From an uncultured Collinsella sp. (GTDB lineage: Bacteria; Actinomycetota; Coriobacteriia; Coriobacteriales; Coriobacteriaceae), in contig CABRFZ010000009.1 in NCBI GenBank assembly GCA_902470365.1, positions 1 to 64,000 on the forward strand: DNA of 64,000 bases. Reading direction: 5' to 3'. Position numbers and translations under genes: made by a program. The notes below the pieces were generated by a model, which was not told where the DNA came from, did no database searches, and worked only from the letters and a program-made list of their open reading frames with translations. Numbering within the stretch: position 1 is the stretch's first letter; each line of letters begins with the position of its first letter. Of the stretch, positions 24,313 through 33,331 are shown one piece after another.

Positions 24313-25691
24313 GCACGTCCATCCCGCGCTTCATGGTCGCTGCGCCCTCGAGCGGGAGCGGCAAGACGGTCGTTACGTGCGCGCTCCTGCGCGCGCTCGC
24401 GCGCCGCGGCCTCGCATGCGCGGCCTTCAAATGCGGCCCCGACTACATTGATCCGCTCTTTCATCGCCGCGTCGTGGGCGCGCGCTCGGGCAACTTAGAC
24501 GGTTTCTTCACCGACGCCCCGACGCTGCGCGCCCTACTCGCACACGGCGCCGCGGGCGCGGATGTCGCGGTGCTCGAGGGGGTCATGGGCTTCTACGACG
24601 GCATGGCGCCCGGCGTGGCCGACGCGAGCAGCTACCAGGTTGCGCGCGACACGGAAACGCCGGTCGTTTTAGTGGTGAACGGGCGCGGGGCGTCTTTATC
24701 GCTCGCCGCCGTAATCCGCGGCATCGCCGAGTTCCTGCCTTGTGCGAACGTGCGCGGCGTCGTGCTGAACAAGACGAGCGCCGCTGCCTGCGCCTACGCG
24801 GCGCCTGCGATCGAGAAGCACACGGGCGTCGTGGTTTTGGGGAATATCCCCGCCGACGAGGCGTTCTCGCTCGAAAGCCGGCATCTGGGGCTTGTGACCG
24901 CCGACGAGGTCGAGCAGCTCTCCGCGCGCATCGACAAGATGGCCGAGCTGGTGGAAAAGAGCGTCGACGTCGACCGCTTGCTCGAAATAGCGGCGACGGC
25001 ACCCGATATCCGCGAGGAACCTTACCGGTTGGAGCCGATCGCGGGAGCGCGGCCCATCGTCGCCGTCGCGCGTGACGAGGCGTTCTCGTTCTACTACGAG
25101 GAGAACCTGCGCGTGCTCGAGGACCTGGGTTGCGAGCTGGCCTTTTTCAGCCCTCTGTGTGATAGCGAGTTGCCCCGGGGGACAAGCGCCCTCTATCTGG
25201 GAGGCGGCTACCCGGAGCTCCATGCGCGACAGCTCTCCGAGAACGCGCCGATGCGCGAGGCGGTGCGGCGCGCGGTGGAATCCGGCATGCCGACGGTCGC
25301 CGAATGCGGTGGGTTTCTGTACCTGCAGCGCGAAATCGCCGATAGCGAGGGGCGGCGCTGGCCTGTTGCGGGCGCCCTTGAGGGTGCAAGCGAGAACGGG
25401 GGAAGGCTGTCCCATTTCGGGTACGTGGAGCTCACTTCCCAACGCGACGGGCTCTACGGGCCGCGCGGCACACGCATCCGCGCGCACGAGTTCCACTACT
25501 GGCAGTCCACCTGCCCGGGCGGCGACTTCTGGGCGCAGAAGCCCCGGCGCGACAAGGGCTGGCCGTGCATGACGACCACCCCGTCCCTGGTTGCGGGCTT
25601 CCCGCATGTGTACTATCCTGCGAACCCCGACGTTGCGCGCGCGTTCGCATCTGCCGCAGCGTTGTTTGCAGAGAGGAGACGGCATGGCTGA
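24309..25691 (+). CDS. cbiA: Cobyrinate a,c-diamide synthase
   Basis: This 460-residue amidotransferase uses glutamine and ATP to amidate the a and c side chains of cobyrinate. The N-terminal part has the P-loop-like VAAPSSGSGKTVVT and FKCGPDYIDP. The C-terminal class I glutaminase domain carries the nucleophile Cys in VAECGGFLYL and a downstream His in RAHEFHYW. The GTG at 24309 is chosen because it overlaps the cbiET stop and begins right at the domain. It overlaps cobT by eight bases. Confidence 0.95.
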   Translation: MSTSIPRFMVAAPSSGSGKTVVTCALLRALARRGLACAAFKCGPDYIDPLFHRRVVGARSGNLDGFFTDAPTLRALLAHGAAGADVAVLEGVMGFYDGMAPGVADASSYQVARDTETPVVLVVNGRGASLSLAAVIRGIAEFLPCANVRGVVLNKTSAAACAYAAPAIEKHTGVVVLGNIPADEAFSLESRHLGLVTADEVEQLSARIDKMAELVEKSVDVDRLLEIAATAPDIREEPYRLEPIAGARPIVAVARDEAFSFYYEENLRVLEDLGCELAFFSPLCDSELPRGTSALYLGGGYPELHARQLSENAPMREAVRRAVESGMPTVAECGGFLYLQREIADSEGRRWPVAGALEGASENGGRLSHFGYVELTSQRDGLYGPRGTRIRAHEFHYWQSTCPGGDFWAQKPRRDKGWPCMTTTPSLVAGFPHVYYPANPDVARAFASAAALFAERRRHG

Positions 25692-26826
25692 AGCAACCGA
25701 AACCGCGCTTGCCTGCATCCGCGAGGAAGTCGAGCGCGCGTTCTCGTCGGCGTCGGGCGCCGTGCTCGAAGCCGCGCTCTCCCGGATCGCGCCCGCAGAC
25801 GAGTGCGCCCGCGCCGCCGCGTACGCCGCGTGGGACTCCATCGCGCACCCCTTGGGGGGATTGGGCGACTTTGAAGACGCCGTCGCGCGTATCGCCGCAG
25901 CTCAAGGGAGCGCCGAGGTGGCCGAGTTTCCCCGTGCGCTCGCAGTATTCTTCTCCGACAACGGGGTCGTTGCCGAAGGCGTGTCGCAAAGCGGGCAAGA
26001 CGTGACGCGAGCCGTCGCGCGCAACATGTGCGAGGGGGGCTCGAGCGCCTGCCGCATGGCGGCGTTCGCGGGTGCCGAGGTCGTGCCCGTCGACGTGGGT
26101 ATGGCCCGGGGCATAGAAGACGCGCGCATGGTGCGCGCGAACGTGCAGCGGGGGAGCGGCAACATCGCGCACGGCTCCGCTATGTCTCGCGATGGGGCCG
26201 TGCGCGCGATCGAGGTCGGAATCGCCGTCGCGTGCGGGCTTGCCCGCGCCGGCGTGCGCCTTCTTGCCGCGGGCGAGATGGGCATCGGCAACACGACCAC
26301 CTCGGCGGCGGTGGCCGCAGTGCTCATCCGGGCGGACGCGCGGAGCCTCGTCGGGCGCGGCGCGGGGCTCTCGGACGCCTCGCTCGCGCGCAAGCGCGAC
26401 GTGGTCGAGCGCGCTATCGACGCGAACTCGCCTGATCCCGCCGACCCGATCGACGTGCTCTCGAAGGTGGGCGGCTTCGACATCGCGGCGATGTGCGGCT
26501 TCTACCTGGGGGCCGCGGCCTCGAAGGCGCCGGCGCTCCTCGACGGGGTCATATCCTGCACGGCGGCCCTGTGCGCGGCGCGCCTGTGCCCCAACGCCTT
26601 GGGCTACCTCGTGGGCACCCACGCATCAAGCGAACCCGCAAGCCAGGAGCTCCTTCGCGAGCTCGGCATAAAGGCACCCCTCGACGCAGGCATGCACTTG
26701 GGCGAGGGCGCGGGCGCCATGGCGTATCTGCCCCTTCTGGATTCGGCGCTGCGCGTGTACCGGGATGGGAAGACGTTCACGGCGACTGGCATGGCTGCTT
26801 ACGAGCATTTCGAGGCCGGGAAATGA
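25684..26826 (+). CDS. cobT: Nicotinate-nucleotide:dimethylbenzimidazole phosphoribosyltransferase
   Basis: This 380-residue enzyme activates the lower-ligand base as alpha-ribazole 5'-phosphate for nucleotide-loop assembly. The motifs FFSDNGVVAEGVSQSGQDVT, LLAAGEMGIGNTTTSAA and a C-terminal LGEGAGAM, with the catalytic Glu near the end, fit the family. The ATG at 25684 follows GAGAGGAGA and overlaps the cbiA stop. No bluB or bza genes are in the window, so the base it uses, benzimidazole or adenine, cannot be told. Confidence 0.95.
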   Translation: MAEATETALACIREEVERAFSSASGAVLEAALSRIAPADECARAAAYAAWDSIAHPLGGLGDFEDAVARIAAAQGSAEVAEFPRALAVFFSDNGVVAEGVSQSGQDVTRAVARNMCEGGSSACRMAAFAGAEVVPVDVGMARGIEDARMVRANVQRGSGNIAHGSAMSRDGAVRAIEVGIAVACGLARAGVRLLAAGEMGIGNTTTSAAVAAVLIRADARSLVGRGAGLSDASLARKRDVVERAIDANSPDPADPIDVLSKVGGFDIAAMCGFYLGAAASKAPALLDGVISCTAALCAARLCPNALGYLVGTHASSEPASQELLRELGIKAPLDAGMHLGEGAGAMAYLPLLDSALRVYRDGKTFTATGMAAYEHFEAGK

Positions 26827-27371
26827 CGGTGACGCTCGTTATCGGCGCCGCCGCGAGCGGCAAGAGCGCCTACGCCGAGTCCCTGTGCCTCGGGCACGAC
26901 GGCCCTCGCGTGTACCTGGCAACGATGGAGCCCTTCGGGGATGAGGGCGCCCGCCGCATCGCGCGCCATCGGGAGCTGCGCGAGGGCAAGGGGTTTTCCA
27001 CCCTTGAACGCACGCGTGACGTGGGCGCAGCAGTGTCCGGGCTTCCGCGCGGCTGCACGCTTCTTTTGGAGGACGTGGGCAACCTGGTTGCGAACGAGCT
27101 CTTCGCGGAAGGCGGCTTGTCCCCACGTGACCCCGACGCCGCGGCGCGCGAGGTGATCGGAGGCATTGAACGGCTCGCTCAGGCCGCTGCGTATACGGTG
27201 GTGGTCTCCGTCGACGTGTTCGCCGATGGGATGCGCTACGATGAGGGGACCGAGGCATGGAGGCGCGCGCTCGCGCGCGTGAACGCGGGCGTGGCGGCGC
27301 TGGCCGACCGCGCGGTCGAAGTGGTATGCGGGATTCCCGTGTGGATGAAAGGCGAAGGACCTACAAGGTGA
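26823..27371 (+). CDS. cobU: Adenosylcobinamide kinase / cobinamide-phosphate guanylyltransferase
   Basis: This 182-residue bifunctional enzyme phosphorylates adenosylcobinamide and then attaches GMP. The P-loop VIGAAASGKSAYAE, the segment RRIARHRELREGKGF that contains the guanylylated His, and LLLEDVGNLVANELF fit the family. It has the length of a standard CobU and overlaps cobT by four bases (ATGA). A diverged second CobU-like domain is encoded at 28132. Confidence 0.92.
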   Translation: MTVTLVIGAAASGKSAYAESLCLGHDGPRVYLATMEPFGDEGARRIARHRELREGKGFSTLERTRDVGAAVSGLPRGCTLLLEDVGNLVANELFAEGGLSPRDPDAAAREVIGGIERLAQAAAYTVVVSVDVFADGMRYDEGTEAWRRALARVNAGVAALADRAVEVVCGIPVWMKGEGPTR

Positions 27372-28135
27372 AGATAGCAGAGGCAATCGGCGCGGCGTTC
27401 GGAACGTTCTCGCGCATCCCCGTCCCGAAATCGGCTTGGACCGATTTCGGATCAACCCATGCGCTTGCCGCGTTTCCCCTGGTGGGCGTTGCGGAAGGCT
27501 TCCTCATGACGGCGTGGGGGCACGTGGCGAACCTGCTCGGCGTGCCCGCGACCATCGTCGCGGCCGTGCTCGTGGCGTTGCCTGTGGCGGTGACGGGAGG
27601 CATCCACCTAGACGGGCTCTGCGACACCTCCGATGCGCTTGCAAGTTGGGCCCCGCGCGAGCGAAAGCTCGAGATCATGCACGACCCGCGGGCGGGCGCT
27701 TTCGGGGTCATTGGTGTTGTCGTGTACCTTATTCTGCAATTTTCCCTGTTCACCGCGCTGCCGCTTACGGCGGGGGCGTTCCTCGCGCTTCTGTGCTCGC
27801 TCGTGTTCTCCCGCGCGCTTTCGGGGCTCGCCGTAGAATGCTGGCCTGCCGCGCGGGCGGACGGCATGGCCGTGGGGCTCTCGCCTGCGAAGAAGCGCGC
27901 GGCGATCGTCGTGCCGCTTTGCGCTTTCGCTGCGGCTTCGGCTGCAGGGATGGTCGCGTGCGCTCAGGCTGTCGGCGCCCTTATGGCGGTGGCGGGGCTT
28001 TTGGCGCTCGCGTGGTACCGCCATGTTGCCCTGTCCCGCTTCGGCGGGGTGACGGGTGATTTGGCCGGATGGTTTCTGCAATGGGCCGAGCTCGCGATGC
28101 TTGCCATGCTGGTGGCGGGGGGCATGCTCCTATGA
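27368..28135 (+). CDS. cobS: Adenosylcobinamide-GDP ribazoletransferase (cobalamin synthase)
   Basis: This integral membrane enzyme of 255 residues joins adenosylcobinamide-GDP to alpha-ribazole to finish the cobalamin nucleotide loop. It shows the family start FGTFSRIPVP, the metal-binding GGIHLDGLCDTSDAL and MHDPRAGAFGVIG, with five or six hydrophobic segments. The GTG at 27368 overlaps the cobU stop. Its end overlaps the next gene by four bases. Confidence 0.95.
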   Translation: MKIAEAIGAAFGTFSRIPVPKSAWTDFGSTHALAAFPLVGVAEGFLMTAWGHVANLLGVPATIVAAVLVALPVAVTGGIHLDGLCDTSDALASWAPRERKLEIMHDPRAGAFGVIGVVVYLILQFSLFTALPLTAGAFLALLCSLVFSRALSGLAVECWPAARADGMAVGLSPAKKRAAIVVPLCAFAAASAAGMVACAQAVGALMAVAGLLALAWYRHVALSRFGGVTGDLAGWFLQWAELAMLAMLVAGGMLL

Positions 28136-29133
28136 TTCTCGTGGTAGGTGGCGCGCATTCGGGGAAGAGGACCTTCGTGCGCGAAAAGCTCGGGTTCGCG
28201 GCGGACGATTTCATCGACGCGGCGCAGCTTGCGGAGGGCGGCGTGCCCGCGGCTTTTGCCGGCCGTGTCGCGTACCGTGCTGAGGAACTCGTACGCGCGC
28301 TCGACGCTGACCGGGCGCTCGAGCGGTTGATCGGCTTCGACGCAGTGATTCTGCCCTTGGTCGGCTCGGGGGTCGTCCCCATGCGTGCGGAAGACGCCCA
28401 ATGGCGCGAGCGCGCGGGGCGTCTGGGATGCGCGCTCGCTGCGCGCGCCGACGTCGTCGTGCACATGACGTGCGGGATCCCCCAGGTTATCAAAGGAAAC
28501 CTTGCCGATGCGCCTCGAGGGACGCAGGGCGCGAGCGCGCCTTTGGAAGTCGTCTTCGTGCGCCATGGTGCCACGGCGGGCACGGAAGACCATCGCTACA
28601 GCGGGGCGGGCACCGACGAGCCCCTGTCGAGCGCGGGCGAGCGCGCTTTGCGCGACCTCGCGTGCGATCGTGACGTGTTCCGTGTTATCACGAGTGGTAT
28701 GGCCCGCACCGACCAGACGGCGCGCATCCTCTTCCCGAACGCGGAGCTTATGGCGTGCCCCGGTCTGCGCGAGATGGATTTCGGTGACTTCGAGGGGCGA
28801 AGCGCCGCCGAGCTTAAAGAGGATGTGCGCTACCGCGCCTGGGTAGACTCCTGGTGCGAGACGCGCTGCCCGCATGGCGAGGACAAGGGCGATTTCACCC
28901 GCCGCGTCGTCGCAGCGTTTCGGGAGGCGTGCGAATCGGAGCGCGCCCAGGGGAGCGGGCGCGCCGTCTTCGTCGTTCACGCGGGTACCGTGAAAGCGCT
29001 GCTCTCCGAGCTAGCTGTCCCGAAAATGGGATACTTCGACGTGCATACCGAGCCGGGCGGCGCATGGGCCGCCAGCTGGGATGGGCGCTGCCTTCTCGAC
29101 GTTCGCCCCGCTTCGGGGGGCGATGTCCTGTGA
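28132..29133 (+). CDS. CobU-like domain fused to alpha-ribazole phosphatase (CobC-like)
   Basis: This 333-residue protein has two parts. Residues 1 to about 135 resemble CobU: a P-loop VVGGAHSGKRTFV, then GSGVVPMRAEDAQWRERAGR and VVHMTCGIPQVIKG, which match the C-terminal half of CobU. The nucleotide-accepting His region of CobU is not obvious, so this half may be a degenerate kinase. Residues of about 155-333 form a histidine phosphatase with VVFVRHGATAG and a second His in VFVVHAGTVKA, as in CobC, which dephosphorylates alpha-ribazole phosphate. It lies between cobS and cbiB, supporting a nucleotide-loop role. Confidence 0.8.
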   Translation: MILVVGGAHSGKRTFVREKLGFAADDFIDAAQLAEGGVPAAFAGRVAYRAEELVRALDADRALERLIGFDAVILPLVGSGVVPMRAEDAQWRERAGRLGCALAARADVVVHMTCGIPQVIKGNLADAPRGTQGASAPLEVVFVRHGATAGTEDHRYSGAGTDEPLSSAGERALRDLACDRDVFRVITSGMARTDQTARILFPNAELMACPGLREMDFGDFEGRSAAELKEDVRYRAWVDSWCETRCPHGEDKGDFTRRVVAAFREACESERAQGSGRAVFVVHAGTVKALLSELAVPKMGYFDVHTEPGGAWAASWDGRCLLDVRPASGGDVL

Positions 29134-30107
29134 TGACCATTCTTGCCGTCGCCGCCGGGTTCGCGGCCGACCTTGCCTTCGGCGACCCGCGCTGGCTTCC
29201 CCATCCCGTCGTCGCCATGGGGCGCGCGATCACGTGGGCCGAAGGCCGCCTGCGGCGCGTATTCCCGCAAACGTCCACGGGCACGCGCGCCGCAGGGCTT
29301 GTGCTCGCCGTGGCGCTTCCGCTTGCGTGTGGGCTTTTGACCTGGGGAATCCTGCATCTTTGCGGCATGGTTCACTCCGGCTTGCGCTTCGTGGCCGAGG
29401 CATGGGCGAGCTATCAGATTCTCGCGGCATGCGAGCTGCGCCGCCAGAGCCTGGCCGTGGCCCGCGCGTTCTCGAAGGGCGGCCTTGTCGCGGCGCGCGA
29501 AGCCGTCGGGCTCATCGTGGGACGCGACACATCTGTTCTCGACGAGCAGGGCGTCGCGCGCGCCGCCGTGGAAACGGTGGCGGAGAACGCGAGCGACGGC
29601 GTCATCGGGCCGCTTTTCTACCTTATGATCGGGGGTGCGCCCTTGGGCATGGCGTACAAGGCGGTGAATACGCTCGACAGCATGGTGGGTTACAAAAACG
29701 AGCGCTACATCGACTTCGGCTGCGCCTCGGCGCGCCTCGACGATGCGGTGAACTGGATTCCCTCGCGCTTATCGGCCCTGCTCATGATCGCCGTGTGCCC
29801 GATCGTCGGGCTCGACGCGCGCGGGGCGGCGCGCATCTGGCGCCGCGACAGGCGTCGCCATGCGAGCCCCAACGCGGCTCAGACCGAGTCAGCATGTGCG
29901 GGCGCGCTCGGCCTGCGCCTGGCAGGACCCGCGGTGTATTTCGGCAAGCTCGTTGAGAAACCGACGATAGGCGACGCGTCCCGCGAAATCGAGTGGGGCG
30001 ACATCGTCCGGGCGACAAGGCTCATGCTCGCCGCGTCCGTATGCGCGCTCGTCGTCTTCGGCGCCGCGCGCGCGGCGGTCGTGCTCGCCGTGGGGGCGAT
30101 GGCATGA
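29133..30107 (+). CDS. cbiB: Adenosylcobinamide-phosphate synthase (CbiB/CobD type)
   Basis: This 324-residue membrane protein attaches aminopropanol phosphate to adenosylcobyric acid. The family start AAGFAADLAFGDPRWLPHPVV, shown here as FGDPRWLPHPVV, and the segments ETVAENASDGVIGPLFY, AVNTLDSMVGYKNERY and DFGCASARLDDAVNWIPSR-like motif are all present. The ATG overlaps the preceding stop (TGATG) and its own end overlaps the aminotransferase-like gene by four bases. Confidence 0.94.
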   Translation: MTILAVAAGFAADLAFGDPRWLPHPVVAMGRAITWAEGRLRRVFPQTSTGTRAAGLVLAVALPLACGLLTWGILHLCGMVHSGLRFVAEAWASYQILAACELRRQSLAVARAFSKGGLVAAREAVGLIVGRDTSVLDEQGVARAAVETVAENASDGVIGPLFYLMIGGAPLGMAYKAVNTLDSMVGYKNERYIDFGCASARLDDAVNWIPSRLSALLMIAVCPIVGLDARGAARIWRRDRRRHASPNAAQTESACAGALGLRLAGPAVYFGKLVEKPTIGDASREIEWGDIVRATRLMLAASVCALVVFGAARAAVVLAVGAMA

Positions 30108-31327
30108 GGGAAGACCACACTGCGTCCCGGGCTACCGGGGGAATCCTGCGCGCCCGTACGCATGGGGGTAGCTCGCAATCGCTCGGCATCGCTTGCGAAG
30201 GGGGCGCCTCCGACCTCATCGACTTCTCGGTGAACGTGAATCCGGCAGGCCCCTCGCCGCGCGCCGTCGCCGCAGCTTGCAAGGCGCTTTCTCGAATCGA
30301 CGCCTACCCCGATAGGGAAAGTCTCGCCCTCGTTCGCGCCCTTGCGCGCGCCCAGGGCATTCCCGAAGATACTATCGTCTGCGGCGCGGGCGCGTCCGAC
30401 ATCATCTGGCGGCTCGCCGCGGCGGTGCGCCCGAAACGCATCGTCGTGTGCGCGCCGACGTTCTCTGACTATGCGGAGGCGGCATCGTACTACGGCGCAT
30501 GCGTGCAGGAGTTCCCGCTCTCCGAAGCGGACGACTTCGACGTGCCCGCCTCCTTCGCCCGCGCGATCGAGGGGCCGGGAGACGTGGCGTACCTCTGCAA
30601 TCCGAACAACCCGACGGGGCGCCTCGTCGACCCCCGCGTGATCGATGCCGCGGCTTGCCGCTGCGAGCAGGCGGGCGCGTTGCTCGTCGTGGACGAGTGC
30701 TTCCTCGGATTTGCGCCCGACGCCCGCGAAAGGAGCGTGGCCGCACGCGCCGCGTGTTCGCGCCATGTGGCCGTGCTCTCCGCGTTCACCAAGCTCTACG
30801 GAATGGCGGGGTTACGGTTGGGATATCTGATCAGCGGAAACGCCCAACTCATCGAGGGGATTCGCCGGGCGGGGCAGGCATGGCCTGTCTCCTCGGTCGC
30901 CGAGGCCGCGGGCATCGCCGCCCTAGAAGACGTCGAATACGTCTCGCGCACGCGCGATGTACTGGCGGGCGAGCGAGCGTGGCTTTCCCACGAGCTCTCC
31001 TCGCTCGGGCTTTCCGTCGTGCCGTCGGATGCGAACTTCCTTTTAGTCCGCACGCCGGCGAAAGACATCCCCGAGCGCCTGTATAAACAGGGGGTTTTGG
31101 TCCGCACGTGCGACTCGTTTTCGGTACTGTCCCGTTTCTGGTGCCGCGTCGCGGTGCGCACGCGCAAGGAGAACGCCCGGCTTGTGATGGCGTTCAGTCG
31201 CGCGCTTCGGGCGGAAGGCGCTTCGGGCGAAGGCGAACCCGACGAACGGGGCGGCGCTTCTTGCAGCGGCGCTATGGCGGGCGCGGATGGCCGAGGCTCG
31301 GAGAAGGAGGTCGATACCCGTGGGTAG
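30104..31327 (+). CDS. cobD: L-threonine-O-3-phosphate decarboxylase-like PLP enzyme
   Basis: This 407-residue class I/II aminotransferase-fold protein is the likely supplier of (R)-1-amino-2-propanol phosphate for CbiB. It shows DFSVNVNPAGPSP, YLCNPNNPTGRL, VVDECFLGF and the PLP lysine in SAFTKLYGMAGLRLGYL, which match CobD and histidinol-phosphate aminotransferase. Position next to cbiB supports CobD. The last 45 residues are a Gly/Glu/Ser-rich tail of no clear function. The ATG at 30104 overlaps the cbiB stop. Confidence 0.9.
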   Translation: MREDHTASRATGGILRARTHGGSSQSLGIACEGGASDLIDFSVNVNPAGPSPRAVAAACKALSRIDAYPDRESLALVRALARAQGIPEDTIVCGAGASDIIWRLAAAVRPKRIVVCAPTFSDYAEAASYYGACVQEFPLSEADDFDVPASFARAIEGPGDVAYLCNPNNPTGRLVDPRVIDAAACRCEQAGALLVVDECFLGFAPDARERSVAARAACSRHVAVLSAFTKLYGMAGLRLGYLISGNAQLIEGIRRAGQAWPVSSVAEAAGIAALEDVEYVSRTRDVLAGERAWLSHELSSLGLSVVPSDANFLLVRTPAKDIPERLYKQGVLVRTCDSFSVLSRFWCRVAVRTRKENARLVMAFSRALRAEGASGEGEPDERGGASCSGAMAGADGRGSEKEVDTRG

Positions 31328-32819
31328 GGCGAAGCCCATCATGATCCAGGGCACCATGTCGAACGCGGGGAAGAGCCTGCTTGCGGCGGGGCTGTGCCGT
31401 GTGCTTTCGCAGGACGGCCTGCGCGTGGCTCCCTTCAAGAGCCAGAACATGGCGCTCAACAGCGGTGTCACGGCCGACGGGCTCGAGATGGGGCGCGCCC
31501 AGATCATGCAGGCCGAGGCGTGCGGCATCGCGCCCGACGTGCGCATGAACCCCATCCTGCTCAAGCCCGAAAGCGACCACCGAAGCCAGCTTATCGTGGC
31601 CGGCAAGGCGCAGGGAGCCTTTGCTGCGAGGGACTACTTCGCGCGAAAGAAGGCGCTCATGCCGCAGATTTTGGAGGCGTTCGATTCGCTCGCGGAGGAA
31701 AACGACGTCATCGTCATCGAGGGCGCCGGCAGCCCCGTCGAAATCAACCTTGCCGAAAACGACATCGTCAACATGGGGCTCGCGCGCGCCGTGTCCTCCC
31801 CCGTGCTGCTCGCGGGCGACATCGACCCAGGCGGGGTGTTTGCCCAGCTCTACGGCACGGTCGCGCTCCTTGCGCCCGAGGACCGCGCGCTTTTGCGGGG
31901 GCTTGTGGTGAACAAGTTCCGCGGCGATGTGGAAATCCTGCGCCCGGGTTTGGCCCCGCTCGAGAAGATGTGCGGGGTTCCCGTCGTGGGGGTCGTGCCG
32001 TATCTTAAGCTCGACCTGGACGACGAGGACTCGCTCGCGCCGCGCCTATCTGCCCGCGAGGCGCGCGGCGTCATCGACGTCGCCGTCGTGAGCCTTCCGC
32101 ACCTGTCGAACTTCACCGACTTCGACCCGCTTTCGCGCGTGCCCGGCGTGGGCGTGCGCTACGTTTCCTCGACGACCGATCTGGGCCGGCCCGACCTTGT
32201 GGTGCTCCCCGGCTCGAAGACCACGCTCGACGATGCGCGCTGGCTTGCGGCTAGCGGCATCGGAGCCTGTGTGCGCGCGCTTTCGGGCGCGGGCACGCCG
32301 GTGCTCGGCATATGCGGAGGTTACCAGCTTTTGGGAGACGAGCTTTCCGACCCGCACGGCAGGGAAGGCGCTGGCACCGCGCGCGGGCTCGGGCTCATCC
32401 CTGCAAGTACGGTGTTCAAGGAGGAAAAGCGCCTCGCCCAGTCGGAGCTGCGCATCACGGGCGCCCAAGGCGCGTTCTCGGTGTGGAACGGCATGACGGC
32501 GCGCGGGTACGAGATTCACGATGGCGAAACGACCGTCTCCTGCGCCCCTGCGGGCACGATTGGCGGCAAACCAGAAGGCGCGGCCTGCGGAAATGTGTTC
32601 GGTACCTATCTCCACGGCCTGTTCGACGAACCGGGGGTGGCACTCGCCCTCGCGCGCTCGCTCGCGCGCATGCGCGGCTTGCCCGAGAGCGTCGTGGGTG
32701 CTGAGGGCGCGGTGTCCGCGGCCGATCACCGTGCGCGCGAGTTCGACCGCCTGGCCGACTCCGTGCGCGGGGCGCTCGACATGGAGTATGTCTACCGCAT
32801 TATCGAGGAGGGCGTATGA
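31320..32819 (+). CDS. cbiP: Cobyric acid synthase (amidotransferase)
   Basis: This 499-residue enzyme amidates the b, d, e and g side chains of adenosylcobyrinate diamide. It has the N-terminal IMIQGTMSNAGKSLLAAG and APFKSQNMALNS motifs and a C-terminal glutaminase domain with the nucleophile in GICGGYQLLG and the catalytic His in GTYLHGLFD. The GTG at 31320 is chosen because GAGAAGGAGG ends nine bases upstream; it overlaps the cobD stop by eight bases. Confidence 0.96.
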   Translation: MGRAKPIMIQGTMSNAGKSLLAAGLCRVLSQDGLRVAPFKSQNMALNSGVTADGLEMGRAQIMQAEACGIAPDVRMNPILLKPESDHRSQLIVAGKAQGAFAARDYFARKKALMPQILEAFDSLAEENDVIVIEGAGSPVEINLAENDIVNMGLARAVSSPVLLAGDIDPGGVFAQLYGTVALLAPEDRALLRGLVVNKFRGDVEILRPGLAPLEKMCGVPVVGVVPYLKLDLDDEDSLAPRLSAREARGVIDVAVVSLPHLSNFTDFDPLSRVPGVGVRYVSSTTDLGRPDLVVLPGSKTTLDDARWLAASGIGACVRALSGAGTPVLGICGGYQLLGDELSDPHGREGAGTARGLGLIPASTVFKEEKRLAQSELRITGAQGAFSVWNGMTARGYEIHDGETTVSCAPAGTIGGKPEGAACGNVFGTYLHGLFDEPGVALALARSLARMRGLPESVVGAEGAVSAADHRAREFDRLADSVRGALDMEYVYRIIEEGV

Positions 32820-33331
32820 TCCACGTGTATCATGGCGACGGCAAAGGTAAGACCACGGCGGCGATGGGCCTCGCCCTTCGCATGCTCGCCGCAGGCCGCC
32901 GCGTCGTCGTCGTGCAGTTCCTGAAAGACGGCGAAAGCGGGGAGGTGCGCCTGCTCGCCGAGCATTTCGGCGTGCCCGTGTTCGCGGGGAAGGCGTCGGA
33001 CAAGTTTACCTGGTCCATGACGTCGGAAGAACTTGCCGCGACGCGCGAGCTGCACGATGGGAACCTTGCTTCCGCGCTCGCCGAGCTCGAGGGCGCGCAG
33101 GAGGGGCTGCTCGTGCTCGACGAGGCGCTCGACGCGCTTTCGAAGGGGCTTGTCGACGAGTCGCTCGTGGACCGCGCGCTCGATATGTCCGCGCGCGGCG
33201 TCGAAGTAGCGCTTACCGGGCGCGCGCCTTCCCGCAAGATCGTGGAGAAGGCCGACTACATAACCGAGATGCGGTGCGAGAAACACCCCTACGCTCAGGG
33301 GATATGTGCAAGGGAAGGAGTGGAGTACTAG
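32816..33331 (+). CDS. cobO: Corrinoid adenosyltransferase (CobO/BtuR type)
   Basis: This 171-residue enzyme transfers the adenosyl group from ATP to cob(I)yrinic acid diamide or cobinamide. The N-terminal P-loop HGDGKGKTTAAMGLALR, the VVVVQFLKDG strand and LVLDEALDAL fit the CobA/CobO/BtuR family. The start overlaps the cbiP stop by four bases (ATGA). Confidence 0.95.
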   Translation: MIHVYHGDGKGKTTAAMGLALRMLAAGRRVVVVQFLKDGESGEVRLLAEHFGVPVFAGKASDKFTWSMTSEELAATRELHDGNLASALAELEGAQEGLLVLDEALDALSKGLVDESLVDRALDMSARGVEVALTGRAPSRKIVEKADYITEMRCEKHPYAQGICAREGVEY

